Shown: positions 8,977 through 19,191 of the stretch, piece by piece | How the letters are laid out: each line of letters starts with the position of its first letter | Numbering within the stretch: position 1 is the stretch's first letter | Source: Arthrobacter pityocampae | Lineage (GTDB): Bacteria > Actinomycetota > Actinomycetes > Actinomycetales > Micrococcaceae | Assembly: GCF_002927275.1 (NCBI RefSeq) | Contig: NZ_PRKW01000004.1 | Span: 1 to 64,000 of the forward strand | Reading direction: 5' to 3' | DNA length: 64,000 nucleotides | The notes under the pieces: model-generated | What the model was told of the DNA's origin: nothing | Database searches by the model: none | Seen by the model: the letters and a program-made list of their open reading frames with translations, nothing else | Translations under genes and position numbers: made by a program

Positions 8977-10539
8977 TCAGGGGCTTGCGGCCAGGCGACG
9001 CTCCTCCACGAGGTCCGCGACCACCGCGCGGATGGGGCCGGGCAGGTCGGAGACCACCACGGGCCCGGACCGGGCGGCGCGCCGCCCGGCCCGTCCGTGG
9101 ATGAGGGCTCCCGCCGCGGCGATCGCCGCCCAGAGGTCTGCGGGGGCCACGCCCACGCGCCCGGCGGCGCCGTCGTCCTCGGCCAGCGTGGCAGCCAGGG
9201 CCCCGATGATGCCGGAGAGCGTGTCCCCGGATCCCGCAGTGGAGAGCCAGGGCGTGGCGTCGGCCTGGACGAACAGGGCGCCGGAGGGGGCGGCGACGAC
9301 GCTCGTGTACCCCTTGAGCAGCACCGTCGCTCCGGTGATGTCGGCAGCCTGCCGCGCGAAGTGCGCGGGGTCGGCCTCGATCTCGGAGCGTTCGGTGTCG
9401 ACCCCGCGGGCCGCCAGCAGCTCGCGCAGCTCTCCGGCGTGCGGGGTGAGGACGACCTGCGGGCCCACGCGGGCGGGCACGGCGGCCAGCGCGCCGGCGT
9501 CGACGACGACGGGCAGTCCCGACGCCATGGCGTCGACCGCCCGCAGGCGCTGGTCGTCGTCGTCCACGGCGCCGGGGCCCACGAGCCAGGCCTGCGACTG
9601 AGCCTCCGCGATCGGCCCCGTCGACGCCACCACCTCGGGGTTCCGCTGGTGCACGAGAGCCGCAACGGCCTCGGGGCCGAGGTAGCGCACCATCCCGACG
9701 CCGGTGGCCAGTGCGGCGCCCACGGCGAGGGCGGCGGCCCCCGGGTAGCGCGCGGAGCCTGCGGCGACGCCGAGGACGCCGCGGGAGTACTTCTGGTCGT
9801 GGGTGCCGGGAAGGCGGAGGAGGGCTGCGGCGTCGGAGCCCTCGAGGGTCCGTGCCGCCGGCGGGAAGCCGGAGAGGTCGAGGCCGATGTCCACGACGTT
9901 CAGTTCGCCGGCGGCCACCGCGCCGTCGCCGATCAGCAGGCCGGGCTTCGCGGCTCCGAAGGTGACGGTGGCGTCCGCGGCGAGGACGGGTCCGTCCACG
10001 CGTCCGGTGTCCACGCCGATGCCGCTGGGCAGGTCGCAGGCGACGACGAGCGTGGACCGGGCGGCGCGCGGACCGGCCGCCGCGTCGAAGGCCCGGACGA
10101 AGTCCGCGGAGGGACCACGCAGGCCGCCGCTGGCCCCGGTGCCCAGGATCCCGTCCAGGAGGACGTCGGCGGAGGCCGCATGGGCTGCCAACGCTGCGAT
10201 GTCCGGTGCGTCGGCCAGGCGGACGCTCGTCCCGCCGGCCTGCGTGAAGGCCTCGAGTGCGGCGGCGTGGACGCGGTCCCCCGTGAGGATCGCCGTGGCC
10301 CCGACGCCCCGGCGCAGCAGCCGCTCCCCCGCGTACAGGGCGTCGGCGCCGTTGTTGCCGCTCCCGGCGAGGACGACGGCGGTGGCCCCGTAGGTGCCGC
10401 GGCCGGCCTCGCGCAGGAGGCCGAGGGCGACGCCGAACAGGCCGTGGGCAGCCCGCTGCATCAGGGCGTCACCCTGCCCGGCGTCGAGGAGTGGTGCCTC
10501 CGCGGAGCGGATGTCACCACCGGAAAATGCTGTGAGCAT
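8977..10539 (-). CDS. nnr: Bifunctional NAD(P)H-hydrate epimerase / ADP-dependent dehydratase
   Basis: About 520 residues. An N-terminal YjeF_N epimerase domain (AVVLAGSGNNGADALY, VACDLPSGIGVDTG) is fused to a C-terminal ribokinase-like NAD(P)HX dehydratase (LTPHAGELRELLAARG, VLLKGYTSVVAAP, WLSTAGSGDTLSGIIGAL with the catalytic Asp). Together they repair hydrated NADH/NADPH. I chose the ATG of MLTAFSGGDIRSAEAPLLD because family members begin at this point; in-frame ATG 10572 and GTG 10578 are alternatives, and no site has a clear ribosome signal. It follows acpS closely, and the two are probably co-transcribed. Confidence 0.92.
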   Translation of the reverse strand: MLTAFSGGDIRSAEAPLLDAGQGDALMQRAAHGLFGVALGLLREAGRGTYGATAVVLAGSGNNGADALYAGERLLRRGVGATAILTGDRVHAAALEAFTQAGGTSVRLADAPDIAALAAHAASADVLLDGILGTGASGGLRGPSADFVRAFDAAAGPRAARSTLVVACDLPSGIGVDTGRVDGPVLAADATVTFGAAKPGLLIGDGAVAAGELNVVDIGLDLSGFPPAARTLEGSDAAALLRLPGTHDQKYSRGVLGVAAGSARYPGAAALAVGAALATGVGMVRYLGPEAVAALVHQRNPEVVASTGPIAEAQSQAWLVGPGAVDDDDQRLRAVDAMASGLPVVVDAGALAAVPARVGPQVVLTPHAGELRELLAARGVDTERSEIEADPAHFARQAADITGATVLLKGYTSVVAAPSGALFVQADATPWLSTAGSGDTLSGIIGALAATLAEDDGAAGRVGVAPADLWAAIAAAGALIHGRAGRRAARSGPVVVSDLPGPIRAVVADLVEERRLAASP

Positions 10540-10583
10540 ACGGTCGAGCTTAGCGGTAAGCCGGGCGATCATCAGCACGGTTA

Positions 10584-10955
10584 CTATCGGCGGCCCGCCG
10601 GTGTGCTGCCCTCGGCGACCACCATGGCGGTGGCGAGGCCTCCGTCGTGGCTGATGGACAGGTGCCAGGTCTCGACGCCCCGCGCTCGCGCAGCGTCCGC
10701 CACGGTGCCGTCCACGACGACGGACGGTGCGCCGGTCTCGTCGACGGCGATGGTGCAGTGCTGCCAGTTCATGCCCACCGGGGCGCCGACCGCCTTCGCG
10801 ACGGCCTCCTTGGCCGCGAACCGTGCGGCGAGGGACCGCGTGTTGAGGTGGCGTTCGGCGGGCACGAAGAGGCGCTCGAGGAGCGCCGGGGTGCGTTCGA
10901 GCTGCTGCCGGAAGCGGTCGACGTCCACGACGTCGACGCCGATGCCGACGATCAC
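10584..10955 (-). CDS. acpS: Holo-[acyl-carrier-protein] synthase AcpS
   Basis: A 123-residue 4'-phosphopantetheinyl transferase of the AcpS type, which moves phosphopantetheine from CoA to the serine of acyl carrier protein. The two family signatures are visible: [12 protein letters not shown] (Mg-binding Asp) and [11 protein letters not shown] (Glu/Lys), with [14 protein letters not shown] at the end. Normal length. It sits between glmS and nnr on the same strand, a common actinobacterial arrangement. Confidence 0.95.
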   Translation of the reverse strand: MIVGIGVDVVDVDRFRQQLERTPALLERLFVPAERHLNTRSLAARFAAKEAVAKAVGAPVGMNWQHCTIAVDETGAPSVVVDGTVADAARARGVETWHLSISHDGGLATAMVVAEGSTPAGRR

Positions 10956-11009
10956 GCGCGCACCCGTCCGGGTGCCGCCGCGGAGATCCGCGGCGGCACG
11001 GGGAGGGGA

Positions 11010-12950
11010 CTACTCAACCGTGACCGACTTCGCCAGGTTGCGGGGCTGGTCGACGTCGTAGCCCTTGGCGCTGGCCAGGGCGAGCGCGAAGATCTGCAGC
11101 GGCACCGTGGTCAGCAGCGGCGCGAGCAGCGTCGGGGTCTCCGGCACGTAGAACACGTGCTCCGAGTACGCCTCGACGGTGGTGTCGCCCGCCTCGGCGA
11201 TGACGATGGTCACGGCGCCGCGGGCGCGGATCTCCTGGACGTTGGACACCACCTTGGCGTGCAGCGAGTCGCGGGCGCTCGGCGACGGCATGACGACGAC
11301 GACGGGCTGGCCCTCCTCGATCAGGGCGATCGGCCCGTGCTTGAGTTCCCCGGCAGCGAAGCCCTCTGCGTGGATGTAGGCGAGCTCCTTGAGCTTCAGC
11401 GCCCCCTCCATCGCCACGGGGAAGCCCACGTGGCGGCCGAGGAACAGGACGGACTTGGCGTTGGCCATGTCCGCGCCGAGCTGCTTGATCTTGTCGGCGT
11501 CGTCGAGGACGGCCTGGATCTTGGCCGGGATGGTCGAGAGGTCCGCGAGGACGTCGGCGATCTCGTCGCGGTACTTGTTGCCGCGCAGCTGCGCGAGGTA
11601 CAGGCCCAGCAGGTAGGCGGCGGTGATCTGCGCGAGGAAGGCCTTCGTCGACGCGACGGCGATCTCCGGTCCGGCGTGCGTGTAGAGCACGGCGTCCGAC
11701 TCCCGCGGGATGGTGGAGCCGTTGGTGTTGCAGATCGCGACCACCTTGGCGCCCTGCTCGCGGGCGTAACGGACCGCCATGAGGGTGTCCATGGTCTCGC
11801 CGGACTGGGAGATGGCGACCACGAGCGTCTTCTCGTTCACGATCGGGTCGCGGTACCGGAACTCGTGGGACAGCTCCACCTCGGTGGGGATGCGGCACCA
11901 GTGCTCGATCGCGTACTTGGCGACCTGCCCGGCGTAGGCCGACGTACCGCAGGCCAGGACCACGATCTTGTCGACCGAGCGCAGGATCGTCTCGTCGATG
12001 CGCAGTTCGTCGAGGATCAGGTTGCCGTCGACGTCGGACCGGCCCAGGAGGGTCTGGCCGACGGCGTCGGGCTGGTCGTGGATCTCCTTCTCCATAAAGG
12101 AGTCGAAGCCGCCCTTCTCGGCGGCGGCGGCGTCCCAGCTGACGTGGAACTCCCGGCCCCCGGCGGGTGCGCCGAAGAAATCGGTGATGGTGACGTCGTC
12201 GGGCGTGATGGTGACGATCTGGTCCTGGCCGAGCTCGACGGCGCGGCGCGTGAAGTCGATGAAGCCGGAGACGTCGGACCCGAGGAAGTTCTCCCCGTCG
12301 CCGAGCCCCACCACGAGGGGCGAGTTGCGGCGGCCGGCGGCGACGACGCCGGGCTGGTCCTGGTGGATGGCGAGGAGCGTGAAGGCGCCTTCCAGGCGCT
12401 GGCACGCCTGCTGCAGGGCGAGGGTCAGGTGGTCGCCCTCGACGCCGCTCTCGACGAGCCCGCGGTACAGCAGGCCGACGAGACCGGCGGCGACCTCGGT
12501 GTCGGTGTCCGAGATGAAGGTCAGTCCCTCACCCGTGAGCTCGGCCTTGAGTTCGGCATAGTTCTCGATGATGCCGTTGTGGATGAGCGCGAGCCTGCCG
12601 TCGTCGGCGAGGTGGGGGTGCGCATTCTGGTCGGTCGGTCCGCCGTGGGTGGCCCACCGCGTGTGCCCGATCCCGGTCAGCGAGCGCGGCAGCGGGTCCG
12701 CCACGAGCTCCGCGACGAGGTTCGTCAGCTTGCCGGCCTTCTTGCGCGACTCGATGCCGTCGGGGGTGATCACCGCAACCCCCGCGGAATCGTACCCGCG
12801 GTACTCGAGGCGCCTGAGGCCCTCCATGACGACGTCCAGCGCGCCATGCTGCGCTTCGGACGATTCCTGGTCGAACGCCGGGGCGACAGTCTCCAGCGCC
12901 GACGATCTCTGGCCGTTGTCCCGGCCCACATATCCAACGATTCCACACAT
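11010..12950 (-). CDS. glmS: Glutamine-fructose-6-phosphate aminotransferase (isomerizing) GlmS
   Basis: A 646-residue enzyme making glucosamine-6-phosphate from fructose-6-phosphate and glutamine, the first step of UDP-GlcNAc synthesis for peptidoglycan. The start is fixed by MCGIVGYVG: Cys2 is the N-terminal amidotransferase nucleophile and must be exposed by Met removal, so an in-frame upstream start is rejected. [15 protein letters not shown] and [16 protein letters not shown] belong to the glutaminase half. Two SIS domains follow ([11 protein letters not shown]-like region, [31 protein letters not shown]). It ends [11 protein letters not shown], as the family does. Divergent from coaA. 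I saw no glmS-ribozyme-like core in the short 61-base upstream gap. Confidence 0.97.
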   Translation of the reverse strand: MCGIVGYVGRDNGQRSSALETVAPAFDQESSEAQHGALDVVMEGLRRLEYRGYDSAGVAVITPDGIESRKKAGKLTNLVAELVADPLPRSLTGIGHTRWATHGGPTDQNAHPHLADDGRLALIHNGIIENYAELKAELTGEGLTFISDTDTEVAAGLVGLLYRGLVESGVEGDHLTLALQQACQRLEGAFTLLAIHQDQPGVVAAGRRNSPLVVGLGDGENFLGSDVSGFIDFTRRAVELGQDQIVTITPDDVTITDFFGAPAGGREFHVSWDAAAAEKGGFDSFMEKEIHDQPDAVGQTLLGRSDVDGNLILDELRIDETILRSVDKIVVLACGTSAYAGQVAKYAIEHWCRIPTEVELSHEFRYRDPIVNEKTLVVAISQSGETMDTLMAVRYAREQGAKVVAICNTNGSTIPRESDAVLYTHAGPEIAVASTKAFLAQITAAYLLGLYLAQLRGNKYRDEIADVLADLSTIPAKIQAVLDDADKIKQLGADMANAKSVLFLGRHVGFPVAMEGALKLKELAYIHAEGFAAGELKHGPIALIEEGQPVVVVMPSPSARDSLHAKVVSNVQEIRARGAVTIVIAEAGDTTVEAYSEHVFYVPETPTLLAPLLTTVPLQIFALALASAKGYDVDQPRNLAKSVTVE

Positions 12951-13011
12951 GACACCTAGCGTACCGGTGGCCGTGTTTGTTAATGCGCAGGCCACCGGGC
13001 AGAATCGTCAG

Positions 13012-13989
13012 GTGAACGACACCGGCACGGGTACCCAGCAGGCCACCAGCGCCGAATCCTTCACCCCCTTCGTGGAACTCGACCGCCAGATGTGGTCCCG
13101 TCTGTCCAACGAGATCAGGAGCCCCCTGAACGTCGAGGACATCCAGCGCCTGCGCGGCCTGGGTGACGCCCTGAACCTCGACGAGGTGCGGGAGGTCTAC
13201 CTCCCCCTCTCCCGCCTGCTGAATCTCTACACCGAGGCGGCCGGCCAGCTCCATGCGGCCACGAACACGTTCCTCGGTGAGCGCACCACCCGCACACCGT
13301 TCGTGATCGGCGTCGCGGGTTCGGTGGCGGTGGGCAAGTCGACGACGGCGAGGGTGCTGCGCGAGCTGCTGCGCCGCTGGCCGGACACCCCCGACGTCGC
13401 ACTGGTCACCACGGACGGGTTCCTGTACCCGAACGCGGAGCTCGAGCGTCGGGGGCTCATGCAGCGCAAGGGCTTCCCCGAGTCCTACGACCGCCGACGG
13501 CTCCTGCGGTTCGTCAGCGAGGTCAAGAGCGGTGCCGCCGAGGTGCGCGCCCCCTCGTACTCGCACCTCACCTACGACATCGTGCCGGGCCGCGAGGTGG
13601 TGGTGCGCCGTCCCGATGTCCTCATCGTGGAGGGCCTCAACGTCCTCGCCCCGGCGCGCCCGCGGACCGACGGCATCACGGGACTCGCCCTGAGCGACTT
13701 CTTCGACTTCTCCATCTACGTCGACGCGAAGACCGCCCACATCAAGGAGTGGTACGTCCACCGCTTCCAGTCGCTGCGCTCCAGTGCGTTCGCGAAGCCG
13801 GAGTCCTACTTCCACCGGTACGCCGGCCTCAGCGACGAGGAAGCACGCCGGACGGCGACGGGCATCTGGGAGCGCATCAACGAACCCAACCTCGTGGCGA
13901 ACGTCCTGCCCACGCGCGGCCGGGCCCAGCTGGTGCTGACCAAGGACGCCGACCATTCGGTGCGCCGCATGCTCCTGCGGAAGACCTGA
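13012..13989 (+). CDS. coaA: Pantothenate kinase, type I CoaA
   Basis: A 325-residue bacterial type I pantothenate kinase, the first and usually rate-setting step of CoA synthesis. The P-loop [15 protein letters not shown] is at about residues 100-114, followed by [29 protein letters not shown] and [11 protein letters not shown], all typical. The GTG start was chosen because the family sequence begins near [13 protein letters not shown]; no strong ribosome site is seen and a short leaderless message is possible. Divergent from glmS. Only two bases separate its stop from the next gene, so the two are probably co-transcribed. Confidence 0.94.
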   Translation: MNDTGTGTQQATSAESFTPFVELDRQMWSRLSNEIRSPLNVEDIQRLRGLGDALNLDEVREVYLPLSRLLNLYTEAAGQLHAATNTFLGERTTRTPFVIGVAGSVAVGKSTTARVLRELLRRWPDTPDVALVTTDGFLYPNAELERRGLMQRKGFPESYDRRRLLRFVSEVKSGAAEVRAPSYSHLTYDIVPGREVVVRRPDVLIVEGLNVLAPARPRTDGITGLALSDFFDFSIYVDAKTAHIKEWYVHRFQSLRSSAFAKPESYFHRYAGLSDEEARRTATGIWERINEPNLVANVLPTRGRAQLVLTKDADHSVRRMLLRKT

Positions 13990-13991
13990 GC

Positions 13992-14831
13992 GTGCGCGTC
14001 CTGCCGGTGGCGGCGCTGGTGGTCCTCGCCGTGACGCTGACGGCGTGTTCCGGGCCGGGTCCTGCACCCGATGCCTCCCTGAGCGCCGTGACCCCGGGGG
14101 ACCTCCCCGCCCCGCCCCAGCGCGAACCCGGTCCCGCCGCGAGCGGCCCGGAAGCGGCGCCCAGCGCGACGGCGGTGCCCACTGCACCCACTGCTTCCCC
14201 CGCCCCTGCCGCGAGCGCCACCCCCTCCCCTGCCGCGGATGCACACAGGGACCCGGGCGCCATCGACGTCGTCGTGAACAAACGCCGGCCCCTGACGCCC
14301 CTGGACTACGCGCCCGCCGATCTGCGCCGGCCCGGCGTCGCCACGCCCACGGACTTCGACCTCCTCCGCCCCGACGTCGCCGACGCCGTGGAGGACATGT
14401 TCGCGGCGGCCGCGGCGGACGACGTGGACCTGACCATGGTCAGCGGATACCGTTCCTTCGCGGACCAGGAATCGACCTACGCGTACTGGGTGGGCCAGTA
14501 CGGCGGCCCGGCCGGTGCGGACACGGTGTCGGCCCGTCCGGGCTACTCGGAACACCAGACCGGCCTCGCCTTCGACATCGCCCAGGCCGACGGCGCCTGC
14601 ACCCTCGTGCTCTGCTTCAAGGACACGCCGGCCGGGCAGTGGGCGGCGAAGAACGCGGCCGAGTTCGGGTTCGTCCTCAGGTACCCGCTGGGGTTGCACG
14701 AGATCACGGGCTTCTCGGCGGAATCCTGGCACTTCCGCTACGTCGGCAAGGACGTCTCCCTGGCCATGAAGGCGGCCGGGACGAAGACCCTCGAGGAGCA
14801 CTTCGGCCTCCCGCCGGCGCCGTCCTACTGA
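13992..14831 (+). CDS. VanY/LdcB-type D-Ala-D-Ala carboxypeptidase lipoprotein
   Basis: A 279-residue exported zinc peptidase. It begins with a lipoprotein signal (hydrophobic run ending LTACSGPG, lipobox Cys at about residue 19), then a roughly 70-residue Pro/Ala/Ser spacer, then a peptidase M15B domain with TMVSGYRSFADQESTY, ARPGYSEHQTGLAFDIA (zinc His and Asp) and ESWHFRYVG (catalytic Glu, zinc His). It probably trims D-Ala from peptidoglycan stems on the outer face of the membrane. The GTG start is two bases after coaA. The low-complexity spacer is typical of wall-spanning lipoproteins. Confidence 0.9.
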   Translation: MRVLPVAALVVLAVTLTACSGPGPAPDASLSAVTPGDLPAPPQREPGPAASGPEAAPSATAVPTAPTASPAPAASATPSPAADAHRDPGAIDVVVNKRRPLTPLDYAPADLRRPGVATPTDFDLLRPDVADAVEDMFAAAAADDVDLTMVSGYRSFADQESTYAYWVGQYGGPAGADTVSARPGYSEHQTGLAFDIAQADGACTLVLCFKDTPAGQWAAKNAAEFGFVLRYPLGLHEITGFSAESWHFRYVGKDVSLAMKAAGTKTLEEHFGLPPAPSY

Positions 14832-14863
14832 AGCGCTCCCGTCGTCCTGAGCGGCTCGAGCTG

Positions 14864-15598
14864 TCAGCGGCTCCCGGGGAGCGGGACGCCCGTCTCCTTG
14901 GCCAGGGCGTCGAGCAGCCGGTCCTGGAACGCGGTGTCCTGGACGGCATCGTGGGGCTGCCGCCGCTGCCGGTGGAACCAGTACGCGCCGGTGCTGAGCG
15001 CGTCGGGGTCCTCGCTCGTCGCGAGCCACACCTGGGTCCGGTGGCCCTGGTCGAGATCGTCCGGCGCACCGGGCCCGCCCATCCTCGTCGGCACCCAGCC
15101 GGGATCCACCGCATAGCTCAGGACGTCGGGGCGCAGGCGGGCCAGTGCCGCGGAGAAGGTGGTGAGGAAGAGCTTGCTGTCCCCGTAGCGTCCCGGCGTG
15201 CGGCCCCGCCAGTCCACGCCGTGCAGGGACGGACGCCCGCTGTAGTGCGAGCCGCTGCTCAGGTACACATGGCGTCGCGGGCCCTCGAGCAGGGCGGTCA
15301 GGAGGTAGGGGGCGATCACATTGACGGGCATGACCGCCGGTCCGCTCCAGACTCCCGCGTTGTGGATGACGGCGTCGGGCGGCTCGCCCTCGTTCAACTC
15401 GGCGGCGATCCGGAGGACCGCCCTGCGGTCCCCGAAGTCCCCCACCACGAGCCCTGCGCCCTGTCCGGTGAGCGGGGCCAGGGCGCCGGCGCGGTCCTCG
15501 TTACGGGCGTGCACGACGACGTCGTGCCCCTCCCCCAGGAGCGCCTCGGCCGCGGCCCGTCCGAGCCCTTCGACCGACCCTGTGACCAGCACCCTCAT
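14864..15598 (-). CDS. Short-chain dehydrogenase/reductase (SDR), substrate unknown
   Basis: A 244-residue Rossmann-fold oxidoreductase. The cofactor loop is VTGSVEGLGRAAAE with HARNED after beta-2, favouring NADP. VVGDFGD, VIHNAGVWSG, YLSSGSHYSG (catalytic Ser) and GRYGDSKLFL (YxxxK) complete the set. The WHFH-like end (STGAYWFHRQRRQP) recalls light-dependent protochlorophyllide reductase/retinol-dehydrogenase-like SDRs, a relation without functional meaning here. The ATG was chosen for its GGAGG site 8 bases upstream; a longer reading to 15862 has no family support. Convergent with the VanY gene. Confidence 0.88.
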   Translation of the reverse strand: MRVLVTGSVEGLGRAAAEALLGEGHDVVVHARNEDRAGALAPLTGQGAGLVVGDFGDRRAVLRIAAELNEGEPPDAVIHNAGVWSGPAVMPVNVIAPYLLTALLEGPRRHVYLSSGSHYSGRPSLHGVDWRGRTPGRYGDSKLFLTTFSAALARLRPDVLSYAVDPGWVPTRMGGPGAPDDLDQGHRTQVWLATSEDPDALSTGAYWFHRQRRQPHDAVQDTAFQDRLLDALAKETGVPLPGSR

Positions 15599-15792
15599 CG
15601 TGGTACCTCCACCCGGACCTGCCTCGTACCGTTCATGAAGCGCTCCCATGACCTCGGCATGCCGGCCGCTCCGCCGGCACGATGACGTCCAGCGTGCCGC
15701 TCCCGGCGCCGGACCGCAAGGGGCCTCGAACTCCCGGGAGCCTGCGCCATCCGGGGCTCGCTCCCGGTCGCGGCGAGGATGACAATGGGCAG

Positions 15793-16470
15793 ATGAGAGC
15801 GTCCGCGGCCGACGGCAACCCTGTACTGCTGCATTACCCGCTGCAGGGACGGTTCCGCGCACGCAACAGTCCTGCGCGTCGGGTCCCGAGCCACGGCACC
15901 GACCTCATGGGCACCACGTATGCGATCGACCTCGTCCCCGTGGGCGCCGGTGGCCGTCCGGCCCCGAGGACCTGGCGGAGCCTCTTCGCCACGGAACCGG
16001 CGGAAGGCTTCGTCGGATTCGGCGCGCCCGTGCTCGCCCCGGCCGCAGGGGTGGTCGTCGTCGCCCACGACGGCGAGGGGGACCACGCGGCGCGACGGTC
16101 GCAGCTGGCGCTCGTGCCGTACATGGCCGGGCAGGCTGAGCGCCTCCGGCACGGACCGGGGGCTGTCGCCGGCAACCACGTGGTCATCGATCTGGGCGAC
16201 GGAGGGCCCTTCGTGCTGGTCGCCCACCTGCGCAGGGGATCGCTCTGCGTCGAGGCGGGCAGCCGCGTCCGGGCCGGCCGGCAGATCGGCGAGTGCGGGA
16301 ACTCGGGGAACAGCACCCAGCCGCACGTCCACGTCCAGGTCACGGACAGCACCGACTGGGCGACCGCCCGGGGACTGCCGATCGCGTTCAGGACCCTCGG
16401 GGGCACGGAACTCCCGGCCGAGTCGCAGCTCGTCGTCGTCCCGAGGACGGGGGCCGGTGCTTCCGGGTAG
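15793..16470 (+). CDS. M23-like (LytM) peptidase-domain protein
   Basis: About 225 residues. SHGTDLMGTTYAIDLVP holds a HxxD-type zinc pair, VLAPAAGVVVVAHDGEGD, NHVVIDLGD, LVAHLRRGS and QIGECGNSGNSTQPHVHVQV follow, the last giving the HxH zinc ligand, so the metalloendopeptidase site looks complete. No signal peptide or membrane segment is visible, so either it acts inside the cell or the true start is elsewhere. Longer reading from ATG 15682 adds 37 residues without family features. Substrate is probably a peptidoglycan cross-bridge, but this is inferred from the family only. Convergent with glmM. Confidence 0.8.
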   Translation: MRASAADGNPVLLHYPLQGRFRARNSPARRVPSHGTDLMGTTYAIDLVPVGAGGRPAPRTWRSLFATEPAEGFVGFGAPVLAPAAGVVVVAHDGEGDHAARRSQLALVPYMAGQAERLRHGPGAVAGNHVVIDLGDGGPFVLVAHLRRGSLCVEAGSRVRAGRQIGECGNSGNSTQPHVHVQVTDSTDWATARGLPIAFRTLGGTELPAESQLVVVPRTGAGASG

Positions 16471-16475
16471 GCCGC

Positions 16476-16493
16476 GCCGGCGAAAGGGCCGGC
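16476..16493. terminator. Short hairpin between the convergent M23 gene and glmM
   Basis: GCCGGC arms (16476-16481 and 16488-16493) around a GAAAGG loop in the 33-base gap between two convergent genes. Short for a terminator; a weak call. Confidence 0.3.
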
Positions 16494-16503
16494 AACCCTT
16501 GGA

Positions 16504-17859
16504 TCAGGCGACCGCTTCCAGGGAGAGTCGCTTCTCCACTGTCGCGGCGAGCCCTTCCGCGATGCTCTGGGCGGTCGCGACATCGGCGGCTTCCACCATG
16601 ACGCGCACCACCGGCTCGGTGCCCGAGGGGCGTAGCAGCACCCGTCCGGTCTCGCCGAGGACTGCCTCGGCCTCACGGACGGCGTCCTGAACGCCCTCGT
16701 CCGTGTTCGCGGCGGTGCGGTCCACGCCCTTGACGTTGATGAGCACCTGCGGGAGCTTCGTCATGACGGCGGCGAGCTCCTTGAGGCTCTGGCCGGTCCC
16801 CGCCATGCGCGAGGCCAGCTGGAGTCCGGTGAGGACGCCGTCGCCCGTGGTGGCGTACTCGGCGAAGATGACGTGGCCGGACTGCTCGCCGCCCAGGCTG
16901 TACCCGCCGTCGCGCATCGCCTCGAGGACGTAGCGGTCCCCGACCCCGGTCTCCCTGATGGTGATGCCCGATGCGCGCAGGGCGATCTTCAGGCCCAGGT
17001 TGCTCATCACGGTCGCCACGAGGGTGTCGTCCTTGAGCTTGCCGGCGTCCTTCATCGCGAGGGCCATCACGGCCATGATCTGGTCGCCGTCCACGACGGT
17101 CCCCTCGTGGTCGACGGCCAGGCAGCGGTCGGCGTCGCCGTCGTGCGCGATGCCGAGGTGGGCGCCGTGCTCGAGGACGGCGGCCTGCAACTTCTCGAGG
17201 TGCGTGGAGCCGTAGCCGTCGTTGATATTCACGCCGTCGGGATCCGCGCCTATGACGACGATGTCCGCGCCGGCGTCCCGGAAGACCTCGGGCGAGCAGC
17301 CGCTCGCTGCCCCATGGGCGCAGTCGAGCACCACCTTGAGTCCTTCGAGGCGGTGCGGGAGGGTCTTGAGGAGGTGGACCACGTAGCGGTCCTCGGCGTC
17401 GGCGAAGCGCTGGATGCGCCCGACGTCGCCCGCGACGGGGCGGAGGCGAGGCCGCGCCATCTCTTCCTCGATGGCGTCCTCGAGGGCGTCGCTGAGCTTG
17501 TTGCCGCCGCGGGCGAGGAACTTGATGCCGTTGTCGGGGGCTGCGTTGTGGGAGGCGGAGATCATGACGCCGAAGTCGGCACCGAGGTCAGCCACGAGGA
17601 ACGCCGCTGCCGGCGTCGGCAGGACCCCGGCGTCGTAGACGTCGACGCCGGAGCTGGCGAGCCCGGCCTCGACGGCGGCTGCGATGAACTCGCCGCTGAT
17701 GCGGGGGTCACGGGCGATGACCGCGGTGGGCCGACGACCGTCCGACGCGTTGTGGCCGAGGACCACGGCGGCCGCCTGGGCCAGCTGAAGGGAGAGTTCA
17801 GCCGTGATCAGGCCGTTGGCCAGGCCGCGGACGCCGTCGGTTCCGAATAACTTGCTCAT
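16504..17859 (-). CDS. glmM: Phosphoglucosamine mutase GlmM
   Basis: A 451-residue alpha-D-phosphohexomutase that turns glucosamine-6-phosphate into glucosamine-1-phosphate, feeding UDP-GlcNAc synthesis downstream of GlmS. Motifs: [29 protein letters not shown] (active-site phosphoserine), [13 protein letters not shown] (metal loop), [10 protein letters not shown] (sugar specificity) and [15 protein letters not shown] (phosphate binding). MSKLFGTDG is preferred to the ATG three codons upstream because AGG then sits nine bases before it. It lies downstream of rpsI-rplM on the same strand, past their terminator. Confidence 0.96.
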   Translation of the reverse strand: MSKLFGTDGVRGLANGLITAELSLQLAQAAAVVLGHNASDGRRPTAVIARDPRISGEFIAAAVEAGLASSGVDVYDAGVLPTPAAAFLVADLGADFGVMISASHNAAPDNGIKFLARGGNKLSDALEDAIEEEMARPRLRPVAGDVGRIQRFADAEDRYVVHLLKTLPHRLEGLKVVLDCAHGAASGCSPEVFRDAGADIVVIGADPDGVNINDGYGSTHLEKLQAAVLEHGAHLGIAHDGDADRCLAVDHEGTVVDGDQIMAVMALAMKDAGKLKDDTLVATVMSNLGLKIALRASGITIRETGVGDRYVLEAMRDGGYSLGGEQSGHVIFAEYATTGDGVLTGLQLASRMAGTGQSLKELAAVMTKLPQVLINVKGVDRTAANTDEGVQDAVREAEAVLGETGRVLLRPSGTEPVVRVMVEAADVATAQSIAEGLAATVEKRLSLEAVA

Positions 17860-17922
17860 CGTGATCATCCTAGGGGCAGAGAATGGGACCGCTCGGGCGG
17901 GTCCCCCAACAGGTTAAAGCAC

Positions 17923-17953
17923 GATGCCCGTCCGGATAGCCCGGACGGGCATC
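17923..17953 (-). terminator. Terminator of the rplM-rpsI operon
   Basis: A perfect 13-bp stem (17923-17935 with 17941-17953) and an ATAGC loop, 20 bases past the rpsI stop. It separates rpsI from glmM, which must have its own promoter in the 60 bases that follow. Confidence 0.8.
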
Positions 17954-17972
17954 TGCGCGTGTCCCGGAAGGA

Positions 17973-18470
17973 TCAGCGCTTGGAGTACTGGGGTGCCTTG
18001 CGTGCCTTCTTGAGACCGGCCTTCTTGCGCTCGATGACGCGGGCGTCACGAGTCAGGAAGCCTGCCTTCTTGAGGGCGGGGCGGTTGTTCTCGCGGTCGA
18101 TCTCATTCAGCGTGCGAGCGACTCCGAGGCGGAGTGCGCCGGCCTGGCCGGAGGGTCCACCGCCGTGGATGCGGGCGATGACGTCGTAGGCACCGTCGAG
18201 CTCGAGGAGCTTGAACGGGTCATTGACTTCCTGCTGGTGCAGCTTGTTCGGGAAGTAGTCGGCGAGCTCGCGCCCGTTGACGATCCACTTGCCGGTGCCG
18301 GGGACGAGGCGCACGCGGGCGACGGCTTCCTTGCGGCGTCCGACGGCTCCGCCGCCGACGGTCAGCGCGGGACGCTCCTTGACGGCGGTCTCGCCGCCTT
18401 CGGTGGACTCCGAGGTGTAGCTCGTGAGCTCCTCGGTCGGTTCGTTCAGCTCTTCAGTGTTCTCAGCCAC
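17973..18470 (-). CDS. rpsI: 30S ribosomal protein S9
   Basis: 165 residues. The conserved S9 body begins at [19 protein letters not shown] and ends with the basic tail [10 protein letters not shown] that reaches the ribosomal P site. Ahead of it is an acidic, Thr/Glu-rich extension of about 35 residues ([18 protein letters not shown]) that E. coli S9 lacks but many actinobacteria have. GTG start with AAGGAGAA. Forms a two-gene operon behind rplM. Confidence 0.97.
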   Translation of the reverse strand: MAENTEELNEPTEELTSYTSESTEGGETAVKERPALTVGGGAVGRRKEAVARVRLVPGTGKWIVNGRELADYFPNKLHQQEVNDPFKLLELDGAYDVIARIHGGGPSGQAGALRLGVARTLNEIDRENNRPALKKAGFLTRDARVIERKKAGLKKARKAPQYSKR

Positions 18471-18510
18471 GGTTCTCCTTGAAGTGATTTCTTAGTACTG
18501 GTGGCCAGGA

Positions 18511-18954
18511 CTACTGGGCGACCTGAGTGATTTCGTATGTCTTGGGCTGCTGTGCGGCGTGAGGGTGCTCGGCGCCGCGGTAGACCTTCAGCTTGCCGAT
18601 CTGCTGTGCAGCCAGCGAGTTCTTGGGGAGCATGCCACGGATGGCCTTCTCGACTGCGCGCTCCGGGTTCTTGTCCAGGAGTTCCACGTAGTTGGTGGAC
18701 TTCAGGCCGCCCGGGTAGCCCGAGTGGCGGTAGGCCCGCTTCTGCTCGAGCTTGGAGCCGGTCAGGGCCACCTTTTCAGCGTTGATGATGATGACGAAAT
18801 CGCCCATGTCCATGTGGGGAGCGAAGGTCGGCTTGTGCTTACCGCGGAGCAGGATTGCGGTCTGGCTGGCAAGACGGCCGAGGACGACGTCGGTTGCATC
18901 GATTACGTGCCACTGGCGGTTGATGTCGCCTGGCTTCGGGGTGTACGTACGCAC
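18511..18954 (-). CDS. rplM: 50S ribosomal protein L13
   Basis: 147 residues, normal length. Begins [20 protein letters not shown] and carries [34 protein letters not shown] and [20 protein letters not shown], all typical of L13. The start is GTG with a GAAGG site. First gene of rplM-rpsI, with a 40-base gap to rpsI. Confidence 0.97.
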   Translation of the reverse strand: MRTYTPKPGDINRQWHVIDATDVVLGRLASQTAILLRGKHKPTFAPHMDMGDFVIIINAEKVALTGSKLEQKRAYRHSGYPGGLKSTNYVELLDKNPERAVEKAIRGMLPKNSLAAQQIGKLKVYRGAEHPHAAQQPKTYEITQVAQ

Positions 18955-19020
18955 GGTTATGGCCTTCGTTTCTATTTCGGTGTCGCCCGTGACTACGGAA
19001 GCGTCCGTACCCGCGGGCTC

Positions 19021-19049
19021 AGCTTATTCATGCGTTACCGGAACTTCAG
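19021..19049 (-). promoter_or_regulatory. Candidate rplM promoter
   Basis: On the minus strand CTGAAG, a 17-base spacer and TAAGCT form a sigma-70/HrdB-like pair about 65 bases upstream of the rplM GTG. The -35 is weak (three of six); call is by pattern only. The remaining 140 bases up to the PAS-GGDEF-EAL stop show only a short GGTTC/GAACC hairpin (19107-19123). Confidence 0.35.
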
Positions 19050-19191
19050 GTGAGGGCTGAAATACGACCAGTCATCCCGTGAATCTCGGCTCCGCCCCCG
19101 GGCCAGGTGGTTCTGCAACTGAACCGCTCCGAAGGGCGCAGACGTATCGAGAAGGGACACGCACAACGACTCCCAAGGATAGCCTGCCGCT

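Noticed and set aside
12951-13011. Possible glmS ribozyme or riboswitch upstream of glmS.
   Set aside because: The gap to the divergent coaA is only 61 bases and shows no ribozyme-like core; the element is typical of Firmicutes.
12568-13011. N-terminal extension of coaA (to 473 residues) over glmS.
   Set aside because: It is antisense to glmS and adds nothing that matches pantothenate kinases.
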